A stretch of 64,000 nucleotides of DNA from Streptomyces sp. NBC_00568 (GCF_026341855.1 NZ_JAPENW010000001.1:6811001-6875000); one strand, 5' to 3'. Counted from the stretch's first letter, positions 8,448 through 17,062 are shown. Made by a program: numbers and translations. The notes: a model not told the origin generated them from the sequence alone.

Positions 8448-8484
8448 CCGGGCCGACCGACGCCACCCCTGAACGGAGCCTGAC

Positions 8485-9369
8485 TTGAGTATCAGCATCC
8501 CCGACCTCGTCGCGGTGCGCGCCCGGCACCCGGAGGCCATCGCCGAAGCGGCCGCCCGCCGGGTCCGCCGCCCGCTGATCGGCGACACCGGCCGCCTGAT
8601 GATCGTGGCCGCCGACCACCCGGCCCGCGGCGCCCTCGGAGTCGGCGACCACCGGCTCGCCATGGCCAACCGCGCCGACCTCCTCGAACGGCTCTGCGTG
8701 GCACTGTCCCGGCCCGGCGTCGACGGGGTGCTCGCGACCGCCGACATCCTGGAGGACCTGCTGCTCCTCGGCGTCCTGGAGGGCAAGGTCGTGATGGGCT
8801 CCATGAACCGCGGCGGACTCGCCGGCGCCTCCTTCGAGATGGACGACCGCTTCACCGGCCACCGCGCCGAGGACATCGACCGGCTCCGCTTCGACGCCGG
8901 AAAGGTCCTGCTGCGCATCGACTACGACGACCCCGGCTCCCTGAAGACCCTGGAGACCACCGCCCGCGCCGTCGACGCCATGGCGGCACACCGACTGCCG
9001 CTGTTCGTCGAGCCGTTCATATCGGCCCGAGACAAGGGAACGGGGACGGTCCGCAACGACCTGAGCGCCGAGGCCGTCACCCGGTCCATCGCCATCGCCT
9101 CCGGCCTCGGCGGAACGTCCGCGTACACCTGGCTCAAACTGCCCGTCACCAGCGACCCCGACGACATGGCCGAGGTACTGGAAGCCTCCACGCTCCCCGC
9201 CGTGCTGCTCGGCGGGGAGGTCGGCACGGACCAGGAAGGGGCGTACGAGAGATGGCGCAAGGCGCTGCGACTGCCCACCGTGCAGGGCATGGTCGTGGGC
9301 CGCTCCCTGCTCTACCCCGTCGAAGGCGACGTGGAAACCGCGGTGGACACCGCGGTCGGCCTCCTCTGA
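8485..9369 (+). CDS. Cgl0159-type (beta/alpha)8 aldolase-like protein of the inositol pathway
   Basis: A 294-residue predicted TIM-barrel protein starting at a TTG with GGAG 8 bp upstream. It resembles the DeoC/LacD-like 'Cgl0159' family that sits next to iolC in Corynebacterium and Streptomyces inositol clusters. The likely role is cleavage of 2-deoxy-5-keto-gluconate 6-phosphate to dihydroxyacetone phosphate and malonate semialdehyde, replacing iolJ. That role is inferred from position. The lysine in TSAYTWLKLPV lies where class I aldolases carry their Schiff-base lysine. Blocks such as AADHPARG and LLGGEVG fit a phosphate-binding barrel. Confidence 0.75.
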   Translation: MSISIPDLVAVRARHPEAIAEAAARRVRRPLIGDTGRLMIVAADHPARGALGVGDHRLAMANRADLLERLCVALSRPGVDGVLATADILEDLLLLGVLEGKVVMGSMNRGGLAGASFEMDDRFTGHRAEDIDRLRFDAGKVLLRIDYDDPGSLKTLETTARAVDAMAAHRLPLFVEPFISARDKGTGTVRNDLSAEAVTRSIAIASGLGGTSAYTWLKLPVTSDPDDMAEVLEASTLPAVLLGGEVGTDQEGAYERWRKALRLPTVQGMVVGRSLLYPVEGDVETAVDTAVGLL

Positions 9370-9469
9370 CCCCCGCCGTTCAGCCGAACGCACGGGAGCG
9401 CCGCCTCCCCGCCCCTCGAATCACCCGGGCCCCGACCCCGCCGATTGCCCCGCTCCCGGGTCTCCCGAA

Positions 9470-9527
9470 CCCCCGAACCCCCGAACCCCGGACCTCCGAA
9501 CCCCCGGACCCCGGACCTCCGAACCCC
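9470..9527. repeat. Short degenerate CCCGAA/CCTCCGAA tandem repeats
   Basis: About sixty bases of repeated CCCCCGAACC and GGACCTCCGAACCCC units follow the aldolase gene. They look like slippage-derived simple sequence with no coding potential. Confidence 0.6.
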
Positions 9528-9565
9528 ACAAGCTTCTTTCGCCCCCTCCGCCCCTACCCTTCCCG

Positions 9566-9616
9566 TCCCTGGGGCTCCGCCCCAGACCCCGCTCCTCAAA
9601 CGCCGGAGGGGCTGAA
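9566..9616. repeat. Streptomyces dispersed intergenic repeat with terminator-like hairpin
   Basis: The segment begins with the hairpin TGGGGCTCCGCCCCA and continues as GACCCCGCTCCTCAAACGCC then GGAGGGGCTGAA. From memory this motif recurs in many Streptomyces intergenic regions. Here it follows the aldolase gene by about 200 bp and may terminate iolC-aldolase transcripts. Confidence 0.6.
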
Positions 9617-9691
9617 TCTTGCACCCGCGCCCGAAAGTGCGGGGAAGGGCCGCCCCAAGCACGACCCGCCCGCAGCCGGGATCCGGCGGGA

Positions 9692-9808
9692 GGGGCCGTG
9701 CCGGTACATCCCTATGTCCGTCGCTTACGTTCGGATCGAGCAGCGGTTCGCACAGGTAGCCCACGTCTGATCCAGCGGCGACGGACTGGGATGTACCGGC
9801 ACGGCCCC
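9692..9808. repeat. 117-bp element with 21-bp perfect inverted repeats
   Basis: The outer arms at 9692-9712 and 9788-9808 are exact reverse complements. Just inside them, GTCCGTCGC (9716-9724) and GCGACGGAC (9778-9786) also pair, so about 30 bases per side form a long hairpin with small bulges and a loop of roughly 53 bases. It lies in the 537-bp gap between the aldolase gene and iolB. A MITE-like insertion or a structured RNA/terminator are the two main readings. Confidence 0.75.
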
Positions 9809-9819
9809 GACCCACCACG

Positions 9820-9870
9820 CACCCGCACCACGCACCCGCACCAAGCACCCGCACCACGCATTCGCACCCG
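9820..9870. repeat. Tandem CACCACGCACCCG repeats before iolB
   Basis: Imperfect copies of a roughly 12-base unit (ACCACGCACCCGC) lie just upstream of iolB, whose start at 9907 follows AGAGGAGCC. They are probably a simple-sequence expansion. Confidence 0.5.
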
Positions 9871-9906
9871 CATCCGCCCCGCCCCGCCCCGCAGAGGAGC
9901 CAGCCG

Positions 9907-10791
9907 ATGACCACCACGCACCACCTGCCCGCCGGCAAGGCCCGCACCGACGTCTACGCCGTCGACGTCACCCCCGCGACGGCAGGCTGGGGCCACGCAG
10001 GCCTGCGGGTGCTGGAGCTGCCGCCCGGCGGGAGGCACGTCCTCGACACCGGCGACAGCGAGTGGATCGTGCTCCCGCTGGCGGGCGGCTGCACCGTCGC
10101 CGTCGACGGCGAGACCTTCCGACTGGCCGGCCGGGCGAGCGTGTTCGCCGGGGTCACCGACTTCGCGTACGTCCCCCGCGACGCCGAGGTCGCGATCACC
10201 ACCCGCGACGGCGGCAGGTTCGCGCTCACCGGCGCCCGCTGCACCCGCAGGCTGCCCGCCCGCCACGCGCCCGCCTCCTCCGTACCGGTCGAGCTGCGCG
10301 GCACCGGCACCTGCTCGCGCCAGGTCAACAACTTCGGCGCGGCAGGAGTCTTCGACTGCGAGAACCTCATCGCCGTCGAGGTGATCACACCCGCCGGCAA
10401 CTGGTCCTCCTTCCCGCCGCACAAGCACGACGAGCACCACCCCGGCGAGGAGTCCGAACTGGAGGAGATCTACTACTTCGAGTTCACCGCCCACGAGGGC
10501 ACCCCCGGCCTCGGCTACCAGCGCGTCTCGCCCTCCGGGCACGGCACCGGCACGGACGTCCTCGCCGAGGTGCGCGACGGCGACGTCGTCCTCATCCCGG
10601 ACGGCTGGCACGGCCCCTCCATGGCCGTGCCGGGCCACGACATGTACTACCTCAACGTCATGGGGGGCCCCGACCCCGACCGCGCCTGGCTGATCCGCGA
10701 CCACCCGGACCACGCCTGGATCCGCACCACATGGCCCGAGCAGCCCGTCGACCCCCGACTGCCCCTCTACACCGCCCCCGAGAGGTCATGA
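9907..10791 (+). CDS. iolB: 5-deoxy-glucuronate isomerase
   Basis: A 294-residue double-cupin isomerase that converts 5-deoxy-glucuronate to 2-deoxy-5-keto-gluconate in myo-inositol breakdown. The second cupin shows the metal-binding block PPHKHDEHHPGEESELEEIYYFE in two overlapping parts (PPHKHDEHH and EESELEEIYYF), characteristic of IolB, with a later His in PDGWHGPS. Length matches the family. The ribosome site AGAGGAG precedes the ATG. The stop overlaps the iolD start, so the two are probably co-translated. Confidence 0.95.
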   Translation: MTTTHHLPAGKARTDVYAVDVTPATAGWGHAGLRVLELPPGGRHVLDTGDSEWIVLPLAGGCTVAVDGETFRLAGRASVFAGVTDFAYVPRDAEVAITTRDGGRFALTGARCTRRLPARHAPASSVPVELRGTGTCSRQVNNFGAAGVFDCENLIAVEVITPAGNWSSFPPHKHDEHHPGEESELEEIYYFEFTAHEGTPGLGYQRVSPSGHGTGTDVLAEVRDGDVVLIPDGWHGPSMAVPGHDMYYLNVMGGPDPDRAWLIRDHPDHAWIRTTWPEQPVDPRLPLYTAPERS

Positions 10792-12662
10792 TGAGCGCGA
10801 CCACCCGCCGTCTGACGACAGCCCAGGCCCTGGTGCGCTTCCTGTCGGCGCAGTACAGCGAGCGCGACGGCGTACGCCACCGGCTGATCACCGGTACCTG
10901 GGGGATCTTCGGCCACGGCAACGTGGCGGGGATCGGCCAGGCGCTCCTGGAGGCCGGTGAGGACGCCATGCCGTTCCACCAGGGCCGCAACGAACAGGCC
11001 ATGGTGCACGCGGCGGTCGGCCACGCCCGCCACCTCAACCGCCTCTCCGCCCAGGCCGTCACCACGTCCATCGGCCCCGGCGCCACCAACCTCGTCACCG
11101 GCGCGGCTCTCGCGACGATCAACCGCCTCCCCGTACTCCTGCTGCCCGGCGACTACTTCGCGACGCGCCCCGCCGACCCGCTGCTCCAGCAACTGGAACA
11201 CGCTGTGGAGGCCGACGTCTCCGTCAACGACACCCTGCGCCCCGTGTCGAGGTACTTCGACCGTGTCACGCGCCCGGAGATGCTGATCCCGTCCGCGCTG
11301 AACGCGATGCGGGTCCTCGCCGATCCGGCCGAGACCGGCGCGGTCACCCTCGCCCTGCCGCAGGACGTGCAGGCAGAGGCGTACGACTGGCCCGAGGAGT
11401 TCTTCGCCGAACGCGTCTGGCCCGTACGCCGTCCCGCGCCGGACCCGGTCGAACTCGCCGCGGCCGTCCGGGCGATCCGCGCCGCGCGGCGCCCACTGAT
11501 CGTCGCCGGAGGGGGAGTTCACCACAGCGAGGCGGAGGAAGCGCTCAAGGCGCTGGTGGACACCACCGGCATCCCGGTCGCCTCGACCCAGGCCGGCAAG
11601 GGATCGCTGCGCCATGACCACCCGGCCGACCTCGGCGGCATCGGTCACACGGGGACCGCCGTCAGTGACGACATGGCCCGTACCGCCGACCTGATCATCG
11701 GCGTCGGCACCAGGTACAGCGACTTCACCACCGCCTCCAGCACGCTGTTCCAGAGGCCGGACGTCCGGTTCGTCAACCTCAACATCGCCGCCTTCGACGC
11801 CCACAAGCTGGCCGCCCGCACCCTGGTCGCGGACGCCCGGACCGGCCTCAGGGCCCTCACGGAGGGGCTGTCCGGTCATCGCGTCGACCCGGCCTACGAG
11901 GCCGAGTACCGTGCGGGCGGGGCGCGTTGGGAGGCGGTGGTCGAGGCGGCCTTCGCGGCGGACGACTCCGCGGTGCCCACCCAGACCCAGGTACTCGGCG
12001 CTCTCGACGCGGTCGTCGGCGACGACGACGTGATCATCAACGCGGCCGGGTCGCTCCCGGGCGACCTGCACAAACTGTGGCGGGCGCGCGGTCCGCGCCA
12101 GTACCACCTGGAGTACGGCTACTCCTGCATGGGCTACGAGATCCCGGCCGGCATCGGCGTCCAACTGGCCGCCCCGGGCACGCCGGTCTGGTCGCTCGTC
12201 GGCGACGGCACGTATCTGATGATGCCGACCGAGATCGTCACCGCCGTCCAGGAAGGCCTGCCCGTCAACCTGGTCCTGATCCAGAACCACGGATACGCCT
12301 CCATCGGCGGCCTGTCCGAGGAGACCGGCGGTGAACGCTTCGGCACCGCCTACCGCTACCGGGCCCCCGACGGGACCTTCACCGGAGACCCGCTCCCCGT
12401 CGACCTCGCCGCCAACGCCGCCAGCCTCGGGATGGACGTCATCCGCGCCAAGACCGTACGGGAACTGCGCGACGCGCTCGCCGCGGCGCGTGCCTCGGAC
12501 CGGCCGACCTGCGTCCATGTCGAGACCGACCCGGCGCCCACCTCGCCGCCCGCCGCGGCCTGGTGGGACGTCCCGGTCGCCGAAGTCGCCTCCCGCGAGG
12601 CCGCGTCGGACGCCCGTGAACGGTACGACGGCCATGCCGCCGACCGCCGGCGCCACCTCTGA
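10788..12662 (+). CDS. iolD: 3D-(3,5/4)-trihydroxycyclohexane-1,2-dione hydrolase
   Basis: A 624-residue thiamine-diphosphate enzyme that opens the trihydroxycyclohexane-dione ring to 5-deoxy-glucuronate. The N-terminal domain has the ThDP-activating Glu within FHQGRNEQAMVHAA, and SIGPGATNLVTGAA follows. The C-terminal ThDP domain carries VGDGTYLMMPTEI then VLIQNHGYASIGGL, the GDG-(X)n-N metal/diphosphate motif. The gene starts ATGATG at 10788/10791, overlapping the iolB stop, and either Met may be used. Length and motifs fit IolD better than acetolactate synthase. Confidence 0.95.
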   Translation: MMSATTRRLTTAQALVRFLSAQYSERDGVRHRLITGTWGIFGHGNVAGIGQALLEAGEDAMPFHQGRNEQAMVHAAVGHARHLNRLSAQAVTTSIGPGATNLVTGAALATINRLPVLLLPGDYFATRPADPLLQQLEHAVEADVSVNDTLRPVSRYFDRVTRPEMLIPSALNAMRVLADPAETGAVTLALPQDVQAEAYDWPEEFFAERVWPVRRPAPDPVELAAAVRAIRAARRPLIVAGGGVHHSEAEEALKALVDTTGIPVASTQAGKGSLRHDHPADLGGIGHTGTAVSDDMARTADLIIGVGTRYSDFTTASSTLFQRPDVRFVNLNIAAFDAHKLAARTLVADARTGLRALTEGLSGHRVDPAYEAEYRAGGARWEAVVEAAFAADDSAVPTQTQVLGALDAVVGDDDVIINAAGSLPGDLHKLWRARGPRQYHLEYGYSCMGYEIPAGIGVQLAAPGTPVWSLVGDGTYLMMPTEIVTAVQEGLPVNLVLIQNHGYASIGGLSEETGGERFGTAYRYRAPDGTFTGDPLPVDLAANAASLGMDVIRAKTVRELRDALAAARASDRPTCVHVETDPAPTSPPAAAWWDVPVAEVASREAASDARERYDGHAADRRRHL

Positions 12663-12753
12663 CCTCTCCCGCCGCCCAGGAACGGCGGTCGGCGCGGGGA
12701 CTCCCTGGCCTCCCGCGCCGACCGTCTCCGGGGCCGACCGTCAGGACGATGCG

Positions 12754-13557
12754 ATGGCAAGGGTTCCCGACCGCCGGAGCGCCCGATCGGCAGGGGTGCC
12801 GGCCACCCCGCCCGAGGGCCTCGACCTCGACCTCGTGCTCGACCGCAGCAGCCCCGTCCCGCTCTACTACCAGCTGGCACGGCAGTTGGAGACCGCCATC
12901 GAGCGCGGCGCGCTCGCCTCCGGGAGTCTGCTGGGCAACGAGGCGAAGCTCGCGGCCCGGCTCGGGCTGTCCCGGCCCACGGTCCGCCAGGCCATCCAGA
13001 CCCTCGTCGACAAGGGGCTCCTGGTCCGCCGCCGCGGCGTGGGTACCCAGATCGTGCACAGCAGGTTCAAACGCCCACTGGAACTGAGCAGCCTCTACGA
13101 CGACTTGGAGAAGGCGGGACAGAGCCCGACGACCCGTGTGCGGCACAACGCCCTCGAACCGGCGTCCCCCGAGGCCGCCGTCGCTCTCGGCATCGCGGAG
13201 GGCAGCGGTGTGCACCGCCTGGAGCGGCTGCGGCTCACCCACGGCCGGCCCGTGGCCGCCCTGCGCAACTACATCCCGGAGGGGCTTCTCGACGTCGACA
13301 CCGTCCGACTGGAGTCGACCGGCCTCTACCGGATGCTGCGCGCCGCGGGTATCACGCTGCACAGCGCCCGCCAGTCCGTCGGCGCCCGCTCCGCCACAGC
13401 GCGGGAGGCCGACCTCCTCGACGAGCCCGTGGGCGCGGCCCTGCTCACCATGCGGCGCACGGCCTACGACGACACCGGCCGCGCCGTCGAGTACGGCACC
13501 CACATCTACCGCGCGACGCGCTACGCCTTCGAGTTCCAGCTGCTCGTCCGCCCATGA
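12754..13557 (+). CDS. GntR-family regulator (HutC/UTRA type), probable iol regulator
   Basis: A 267-residue regulator with an N-terminal winged helix (PVPLYYQLARQLETAIERGAL, then GNEAKLAARLGLSRPTVRQAIQTLV) and a C-terminal UTRA effector domain, including HRLERLRLTHGRPVAALRNYIPE. It is the last gene of the rightward iol arm, 91 bp after iolD. The family binds inverted repeats and is relieved by a sugar-like effector. The 7313-7376 inverted repeat over both iol promoters is the likely target, inferred from position. The ribosome site is weak, so an upstream start in the same frame is possible. Confidence 0.88.
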   Translation: MARVPDRRSARSAGVPATPPEGLDLDLVLDRSSPVPLYYQLARQLETAIERGALASGSLLGNEAKLAARLGLSRPTVRQAIQTLVDKGLLVRRRGVGTQIVHSRFKRPLELSSLYDDLEKAGQSPTTRVRHNALEPASPEAAVALGIAEGSGVHRLERLRLTHGRPVAALRNYIPEGLLDVDTVRLESTGLYRMLRAAGITLHSARQSVGARSATAREADLLDEPVGAALLTMRRTAYDDTGRAVEYGTHIYRATRYAFEFQLLVRP

Positions 13558-13734
13558 AGCATGCACCGACCGTGAAGCGGGTCCACCACGCACCCCGTGA
13601 ACCCGCGCCACCGGGGGCCGAACCGGTCCGCCCCTCCGACGAGTTGGGCGACACGGGGCGGGGCCCGTCTGGCGCTCTGCCCCGCCGACCTCGGCCGCGA
13701 ACGCCTGTGATCCCGGGCCCACAGGGCCCCAACT

Positions 13735-13806
13735 GGAGCTTCCCGGAGCGGACTTCCGGCTCGGAGCCTCCCGGAGTGGGGCTTCCGGGTCGGAGCCTCC
13801 CGGAGC
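13735..13806. repeat. Imperfect 29-bp tandem repeats in the gap after gntR
   Basis: CTTCCGGCTCGGAGCCTCCC (13753) recurs 29 bp later with one change (13782), and a partial third copy lies just before. The 300-bp gap 13558-13857 between two convergent genes otherwise holds nothing recognisable. It may act as a bidirectional terminator region. Confidence 0.5.
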
Positions 13807-13857
13807 TGACCCCGGGGCGGATCCCGCGGATCCCGCAGACTCCGCAGCCCCCGCGGA

Positions 13858-15018
13858 TCACTCGACCCCGAGCGTCACCCAGCCCCCCGACTCCGCGGAG
13901 CGCGCCATCGCGTCCAGCGCGGTCGCGCTGCGGACCGCGTCGACCAGCGTCGCACCGTACGGCGTGTTGTCGGCGACGGACCGCAGGAAGATGTGCGCCT
14001 CGACGACCTTGAGATCGTCGTAGCCCATGCTGTTCGCCGCTCCCGGCTGGAAGGCGGCGTAGTCCCCGGCCCCCGGACCGACGTACACGGTGCTGACCGG
14101 CTGGTCCTGGTACGTCGTGCCCCGGCTGACCCCCAGCTCGCCCATGCGACGGAAGTCCCAGAACACGGCGCCCCTGGTGCCGTGGATCTCGAAGCCGTAA
14201 TTGTTCTGCTCGCCCACCGAGACCCGGCACGCCTCCAGGACACCGCGCGCACCGGAGGCGAAGCGCAGCAGGCAGTTGACGTAGTCCTCGTTCTCCACGG
14301 GGGCCGGCTCGCCGCCCGTCGCGCGCGCGTGACCCGCGGTCGCGCCGGCCGGGCGGGCCCGCACGGGCAGGAAGACGGCCGTGTCCGCCGCGAGTGCGTC
14401 GATCTCGCCCAGAAGGAAGCGGGCGAGGTCGACGCCGTGGGAGGCCAGGTCGCCGAGGACTCCGCTGCCGCCACGCTCCCGCTCGTAGCGCCAGGTCAGC
14501 GCGCCCTCCGGATGCGCCGCGTAGTCGCTGAAGAGACGGACGCGCGCGTGGGTGACGTCGCCGATGCCGCCGGAGGCGATCAGTTCACGGGCGGCCACGA
14601 CGGCGGGCGCGCACCGGTAGTTGAAGCCGACCGTGCCCCGGACACCGGCCTTGGCCACCGCGTCCGCCACGGCCCGGGCGTCGTCGGCGGTCAGGCCCAC
14701 GGGCTTCTCGATCCAGATGTGCTTGCCGGCCTCGGCCATCGCCACACCGATCTCACGGTGCAGGAAGTTCGGCGCGGCGATGCTCACGGCCTCGACGCGC
14801 GGGTCGGCGGCGATCTCACGCCAGTCGCGCACGGCGGTGGCGAAGCCGTACCGCGCGGCGGCCTCCTCGGCCCGGCCCGGCACCTCGTCGGCGACGGCGA
14901 CCAGTTCGGGCCGCAGCGCGAGGTCCGGGAAGTGGTGGGGCACGCGGGCGTACGCCTGGGTGTGCACCCGTCCCATCCAGCCGAACCCCACGACGGCAAC
15001 GCCGAGCGTACGCACCAT
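13858..15018 (-). CDS. Gfo/Idh/MocA family oxidoreductase
   Basis: A 386-residue NAD(P)-dependent sugar/inositol oxidoreductase. It has the Rossmann motif VVGFGWMGRVH (residues 8-18), AAPNFLHREIG and IEKPVGLTADDA, plus the C-terminal substrate domain with GDLASHGVDLARFLLGE. The start at 15018 gives MVRTLGVAV and is 13 bp downstream of a perfect palindromic operator. The divergent LacI regulator shares that control region, so expression is likely induced by the substrate or its product. The exact substrate is unknown. The proximity to iol genes suggests an inositol isomer or related sugar. Confidence 0.88.
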   Translation of the reverse strand: MVRTLGVAVVGFGWMGRVHTQAYARVPHHFPDLALRPELVAVADEVPGRAEEAAARYGFATAVRDWREIAADPRVEAVSIAAPNFLHREIGVAMAEAGKHIWIEKPVGLTADDARAVADAVAKAGVRGTVGFNYRCAPAVVAARELIASGGIGDVTHARVRLFSDYAAHPEGALTWRYERERGGSGVLGDLASHGVDLARFLLGEIDALAADTAVFLPVRARPAGATAGHARATGGEPAPVENEDYVNCLLRFASGARGVLEACRVSVGEQNNYGFEIHGTRGAVFWDFRRMGELGVSRGTTYQDQPVSTVYVGPGAGDYAAFQPGAANSMGYDDLKVVEAHIFLRSVADNTPYGATLVDAVRSATALDAMARSAESGGWVTLGVE

Positions 15019-15030
15019 GACTGCCCTTCT

Positions 15031-15044
15031 TTGGACCGGTCCAA
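15031..15044. promoter_or_regulatory. Perfect palindromic LacI operator TTGGACCGGTCCAA
   Basis: A 14-bp perfect palindrome with the central CG step typical of LacI-family operators. It lies between the -10 box of the leftward promoter and the oxidoreductase start at 15018, where a bound repressor would block initiation. Related half-sites occur upstream of the lacI gene at 15114-15125 and 15130-15141. Confidence 0.8.
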
Positions 15045-15058
15045 CCACCTCCCGGCTC

Positions 15059-15087
15059 ACATTGAAGCCCATATCAGGACGTGTCAA
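15059..15087 (-). promoter_or_regulatory. Promoter of the oxidoreductase gene
   Basis: On the minus strand TTGACA (15087-15082) is followed after exactly 17 bp by CAATGT (15064-15059). The palindromic operator lies 15 bp downstream of the -10 box, a standard repression geometry. Confidence 0.65.
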
Positions 15088-15113
15088 CCCCTTTGACAGG
15101 CTCGCCCACCCTG

Positions 15114-15141
15114 TGGAACGGTCCAGAGATGGAACGGTCCA
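15114..15141. promoter_or_regulatory. Two tandem LacI operators before lacI
   Basis: TGGAACGGTCCA occurs at 15114-15125 and again at 15130-15141, 16 bp apart. The second ends five bases before the lacI ATG at 15146. They differ from the perfect site at 15031 in one half-site position and probably mediate autoregulation. Confidence 0.75.
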
Positions 15142-15145
15142 GGTC

Positions 15146-16147
15146 ATGAGAGCCCCGACGATTCGCGACGTCGCGGAACGGGCCGGAGTGTCGAAGTCGC
15201 TCGTCTCGCTCGTCCTGCGCGGCTCGGACCAGGTCCGCGAAGAGAAGCGGCGGGCGGTGCTCGCCGCCGTCGAGGAACTCGGCTACCGGACCAACGCCGC
15301 GGCGCGCAGCCTCAGCGAGCGGCGCACCCGCACGGTCGGCGTGCTCCTCAACGACATGCGCAACCCCTGGTTCGTGGAACTGCTCGACGGGCTGAACTCC
15401 CGGCTGCACGACGCCGGTCTGCACATGCTGCTCGCCGACGGCCACCTCAACCGACGGCTCGGCGAGGACCTCACCCGGACCTTCCTGGACCTGCGCGTCG
15501 ACGGTCTGATCGCCGTCGGCACCCTCCCGGCCTCCGAAGCGCTGCGTACGGCCGCCGGACGGATCCCGACCGTCGTCGCGGGCGCCCGGGAGCCCGAACT
15601 GCCCGGCGTCGACATCGTCGCGGGCGACGACGAACGCGGCGCCCGCCTCGCCACCGAACACCTCGTGGGCCTCGGCCACCGGCGCATCGCGCACATCGCG
15701 GGCCGGGGAAGGGCAGGCACGCTGCGCCGGCGCGGCTTCGAGGCGGTCATGCGCGAGCACGGACTGACCGGGACGGCCGTCGTCGAGCAGGGCGATCTGA
15801 CCGAGGAGGGCGGCTACCGGGCGACGGTACGGCTGCTCAGCGCGCCCGAACGCCCCACAGCCGTCTTCGCGTTCAACGACATCGCCGCGATCGGCGCGCT
15901 CTCGGCCGCCGAGGAACTGGGCCACCGGGTGCCGCGCGACCTCTCCCTGGTCGGGTACGACAACACCTACCTCGCGCGCCTTCGCCATGTGTGGCTCACC
16001 ACCGTGGACAACGCCGGCCAGGACATCGGCCGCCGCGCCGCGCGACGCCTGCTGGACCGCATCGAGGACCCGGCCCGCCCCGGCGAGATCGTCCTCACCG
16101 CTCCGGCCCTCGAAGTCCGCGGCACGACGAGACCGCCGGGTGCCTAA
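15146..16147 (+). CDS. LacI-family transcriptional regulator
   Basis: A 333-residue repressor with an N-terminal helix-turn-helix and hinge helix (TIRDVAERAGVSKSLVSLVLRG, then YRTNAAARSLSERRT), followed by a periplasmic-binding-like effector domain (VGVLLNDMRNPWFVELLDG). It is divergent from the oxidoreductase at 13858-15018, and three operator copies lie in the shared region. It therefore almost certainly represses that gene and itself. The stop codon TAA is formed by the first three bases of a MITE-like element. Confidence 0.92.
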   Translation: MRAPTIRDVAERAGVSKSLVSLVLRGSDQVREEKRRAVLAAVEELGYRTNAAARSLSERRTRTVGVLLNDMRNPWFVELLDGLNSRLHDAGLHMLLADGHLNRRLGEDLTRTFLDLRVDGLIAVGTLPASEALRTAAGRIPTVVAGAREPELPGVDIVAGDDERGARLATEHLVGLGHRRIAHIAGRGRAGTLRRRGFEAVMREHGLTGTAVVEQGDLTEEGGYRATVRLLSAPERPTAVFAFNDIAAIGALSAAEELGHRVPRDLSLVGYDNTYLARLRHVWLTTVDNAGQDIGRRAARRLLDRIEDPARPGEIVLTAPALEVRGTTRPPGA

Positions 16148-16341
16148 GGGCTGTCCCGTAATCCCCGGTGGATCAGCGCGCGGCGTCAGATGCGGTGCAT
16201 CGCAAGGCGGAGGGTCGTCCTCATACTGGGTGTATTCGGGCGATCCGACAACGCGGCGTGGGGGTCCCCCCTGCTCGAAGAGCTTGGGGGAGTGCCGTAG
16301 CTGTCGTCGTGCGCCCGCCGGGGATTACGGGACAGCCCTTA
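16145..16341. mobile_element. 197-bp MITE-like element with 24-bp perfect terminal inverted repeats
   Basis: The arms at 16145-16168 and 16318-16341 are exact reverse complements beginning TAAGGGCTGTCCCGTAATCC. Inside is a second hairpin around GGGGTCCCCC ... CTTGGGGGAG (16262-16293). No coding frame is present. The element lies between convergent lacI and tetR, and its outermost TAA supplies the stop codon of both genes. From memory, similar sequences recur in Streptomyces genomes. A transposase acting in trans would be needed. Confidence 0.85.
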
Positions 16342-17019
16342 GGGGCTGTCGATCGGATCAGGTCGCAGGACGCGGACGATGCCGCGGACGGGCGTGCCGG
16401 CCCCCGCGTCCGCGGCGTGGTCCGGACGGCAGCCCCCGGGTTCGCCGGCCGCATCCGCCGGTGTGCCCAGCAACCCCGTCAGCAGGGCGTCCGCCGCCGG
16501 AGCGAGCAGCCGCCCGCCGTCGGGCGCCGACTCCAGCCCGGCGACCAGCGCGAGACAGATGTCCGCGGCCTCGGCGGGCTCGACACCGGCCGGGGACCGG
16601 GCCCCCGCGTCCGCCGAGGTGAAGAGCGCGATCAGCAGCCGACGAAGATCACCGGTGAACGCGTGGCAGATGTCGCCGAACAACCGGGCCTTCTCGTCGA
16701 GGAGTTCGGCCGTGTGGGGGGAGTCCCCGGCAAGACCGCGCGCCAGGTCGAGCTTGGCGGCCAGGACGCCCCGGACGCGTTCGGCGTACGGGGCGTCCTC
16801 GGCGCCGGCCGCCCGGCGGGCCCGCAGGAGCGCCCGCTCGTGCAGTCGCCCGGCGAGGCGCCGGAAGGCGTCGTCCTTGCCGTGGACGTACTGGTAGACC
16901 GCCGACCGGGACACCCCCATGGCCGAGGCGATGTCGTCCATCGTCGTGCGCCGTACGCCGTACCGGGTCAGGCAGGCGTAGGCGGCGTCGAGGACCTCGT
17001 CCAGCCGGTCACCGGGCAT
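16339..17019 (-). CDS. TetR-family transcriptional regulator
   Basis: A 226-residue regulator with the N-terminal helix-turn-helix RTTMDDIASAMGVSRSAVYQYVHGKDDAFRRLA (about residues 24-56) and a long helical effector domain. The C-terminal tail GAGTPVRGIVRVLRPDPIDSP ends at a stop formed by the adjacent repeat element, so the original tail may have been altered by the insertion. It runs in the same direction as the DJ-1 family gene upstream, 43 bp after that gene's stop, and may regulate it. No effector can be named. Confidence 0.88.
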   Translation of the reverse strand: MPGDRLDEVLDAAYACLTRYGVRRTTMDDIASAMGVSRSAVYQYVHGKDDAFRRLAGRLHERALLRARRAAGAEDAPYAERVRGVLAAKLDLARGLAGDSPHTAELLDEKARLFGDICHAFTGDLRRLLIALFTSADAGARSPAGVEPAEAADICLALVAGLESAPDGGRLLAPAADALLTGLLGTPADAAGEPGGCRPDHAADAGAGTPVRGIVRVLRPDPIDSP

Positions 17020-17062
17020 CGCTGGGACCGGCCGGGCTTCGCGGGCCGGGGCGTGTCATCGC

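Noticed and set aside
10062..10787. N-terminal extension of iolD into iolB
   Set aside because: The extra 242 residues are the shadow frame of iolB and are Arg/His-rich. The conserved IolD start is at 10788.
13554..14012. Plus-strand Pro/Arg-rich frame after the GntR gene
   Set aside because: It overlaps the end of the oxidoreductase on the other strand and its content is repeat-derived.
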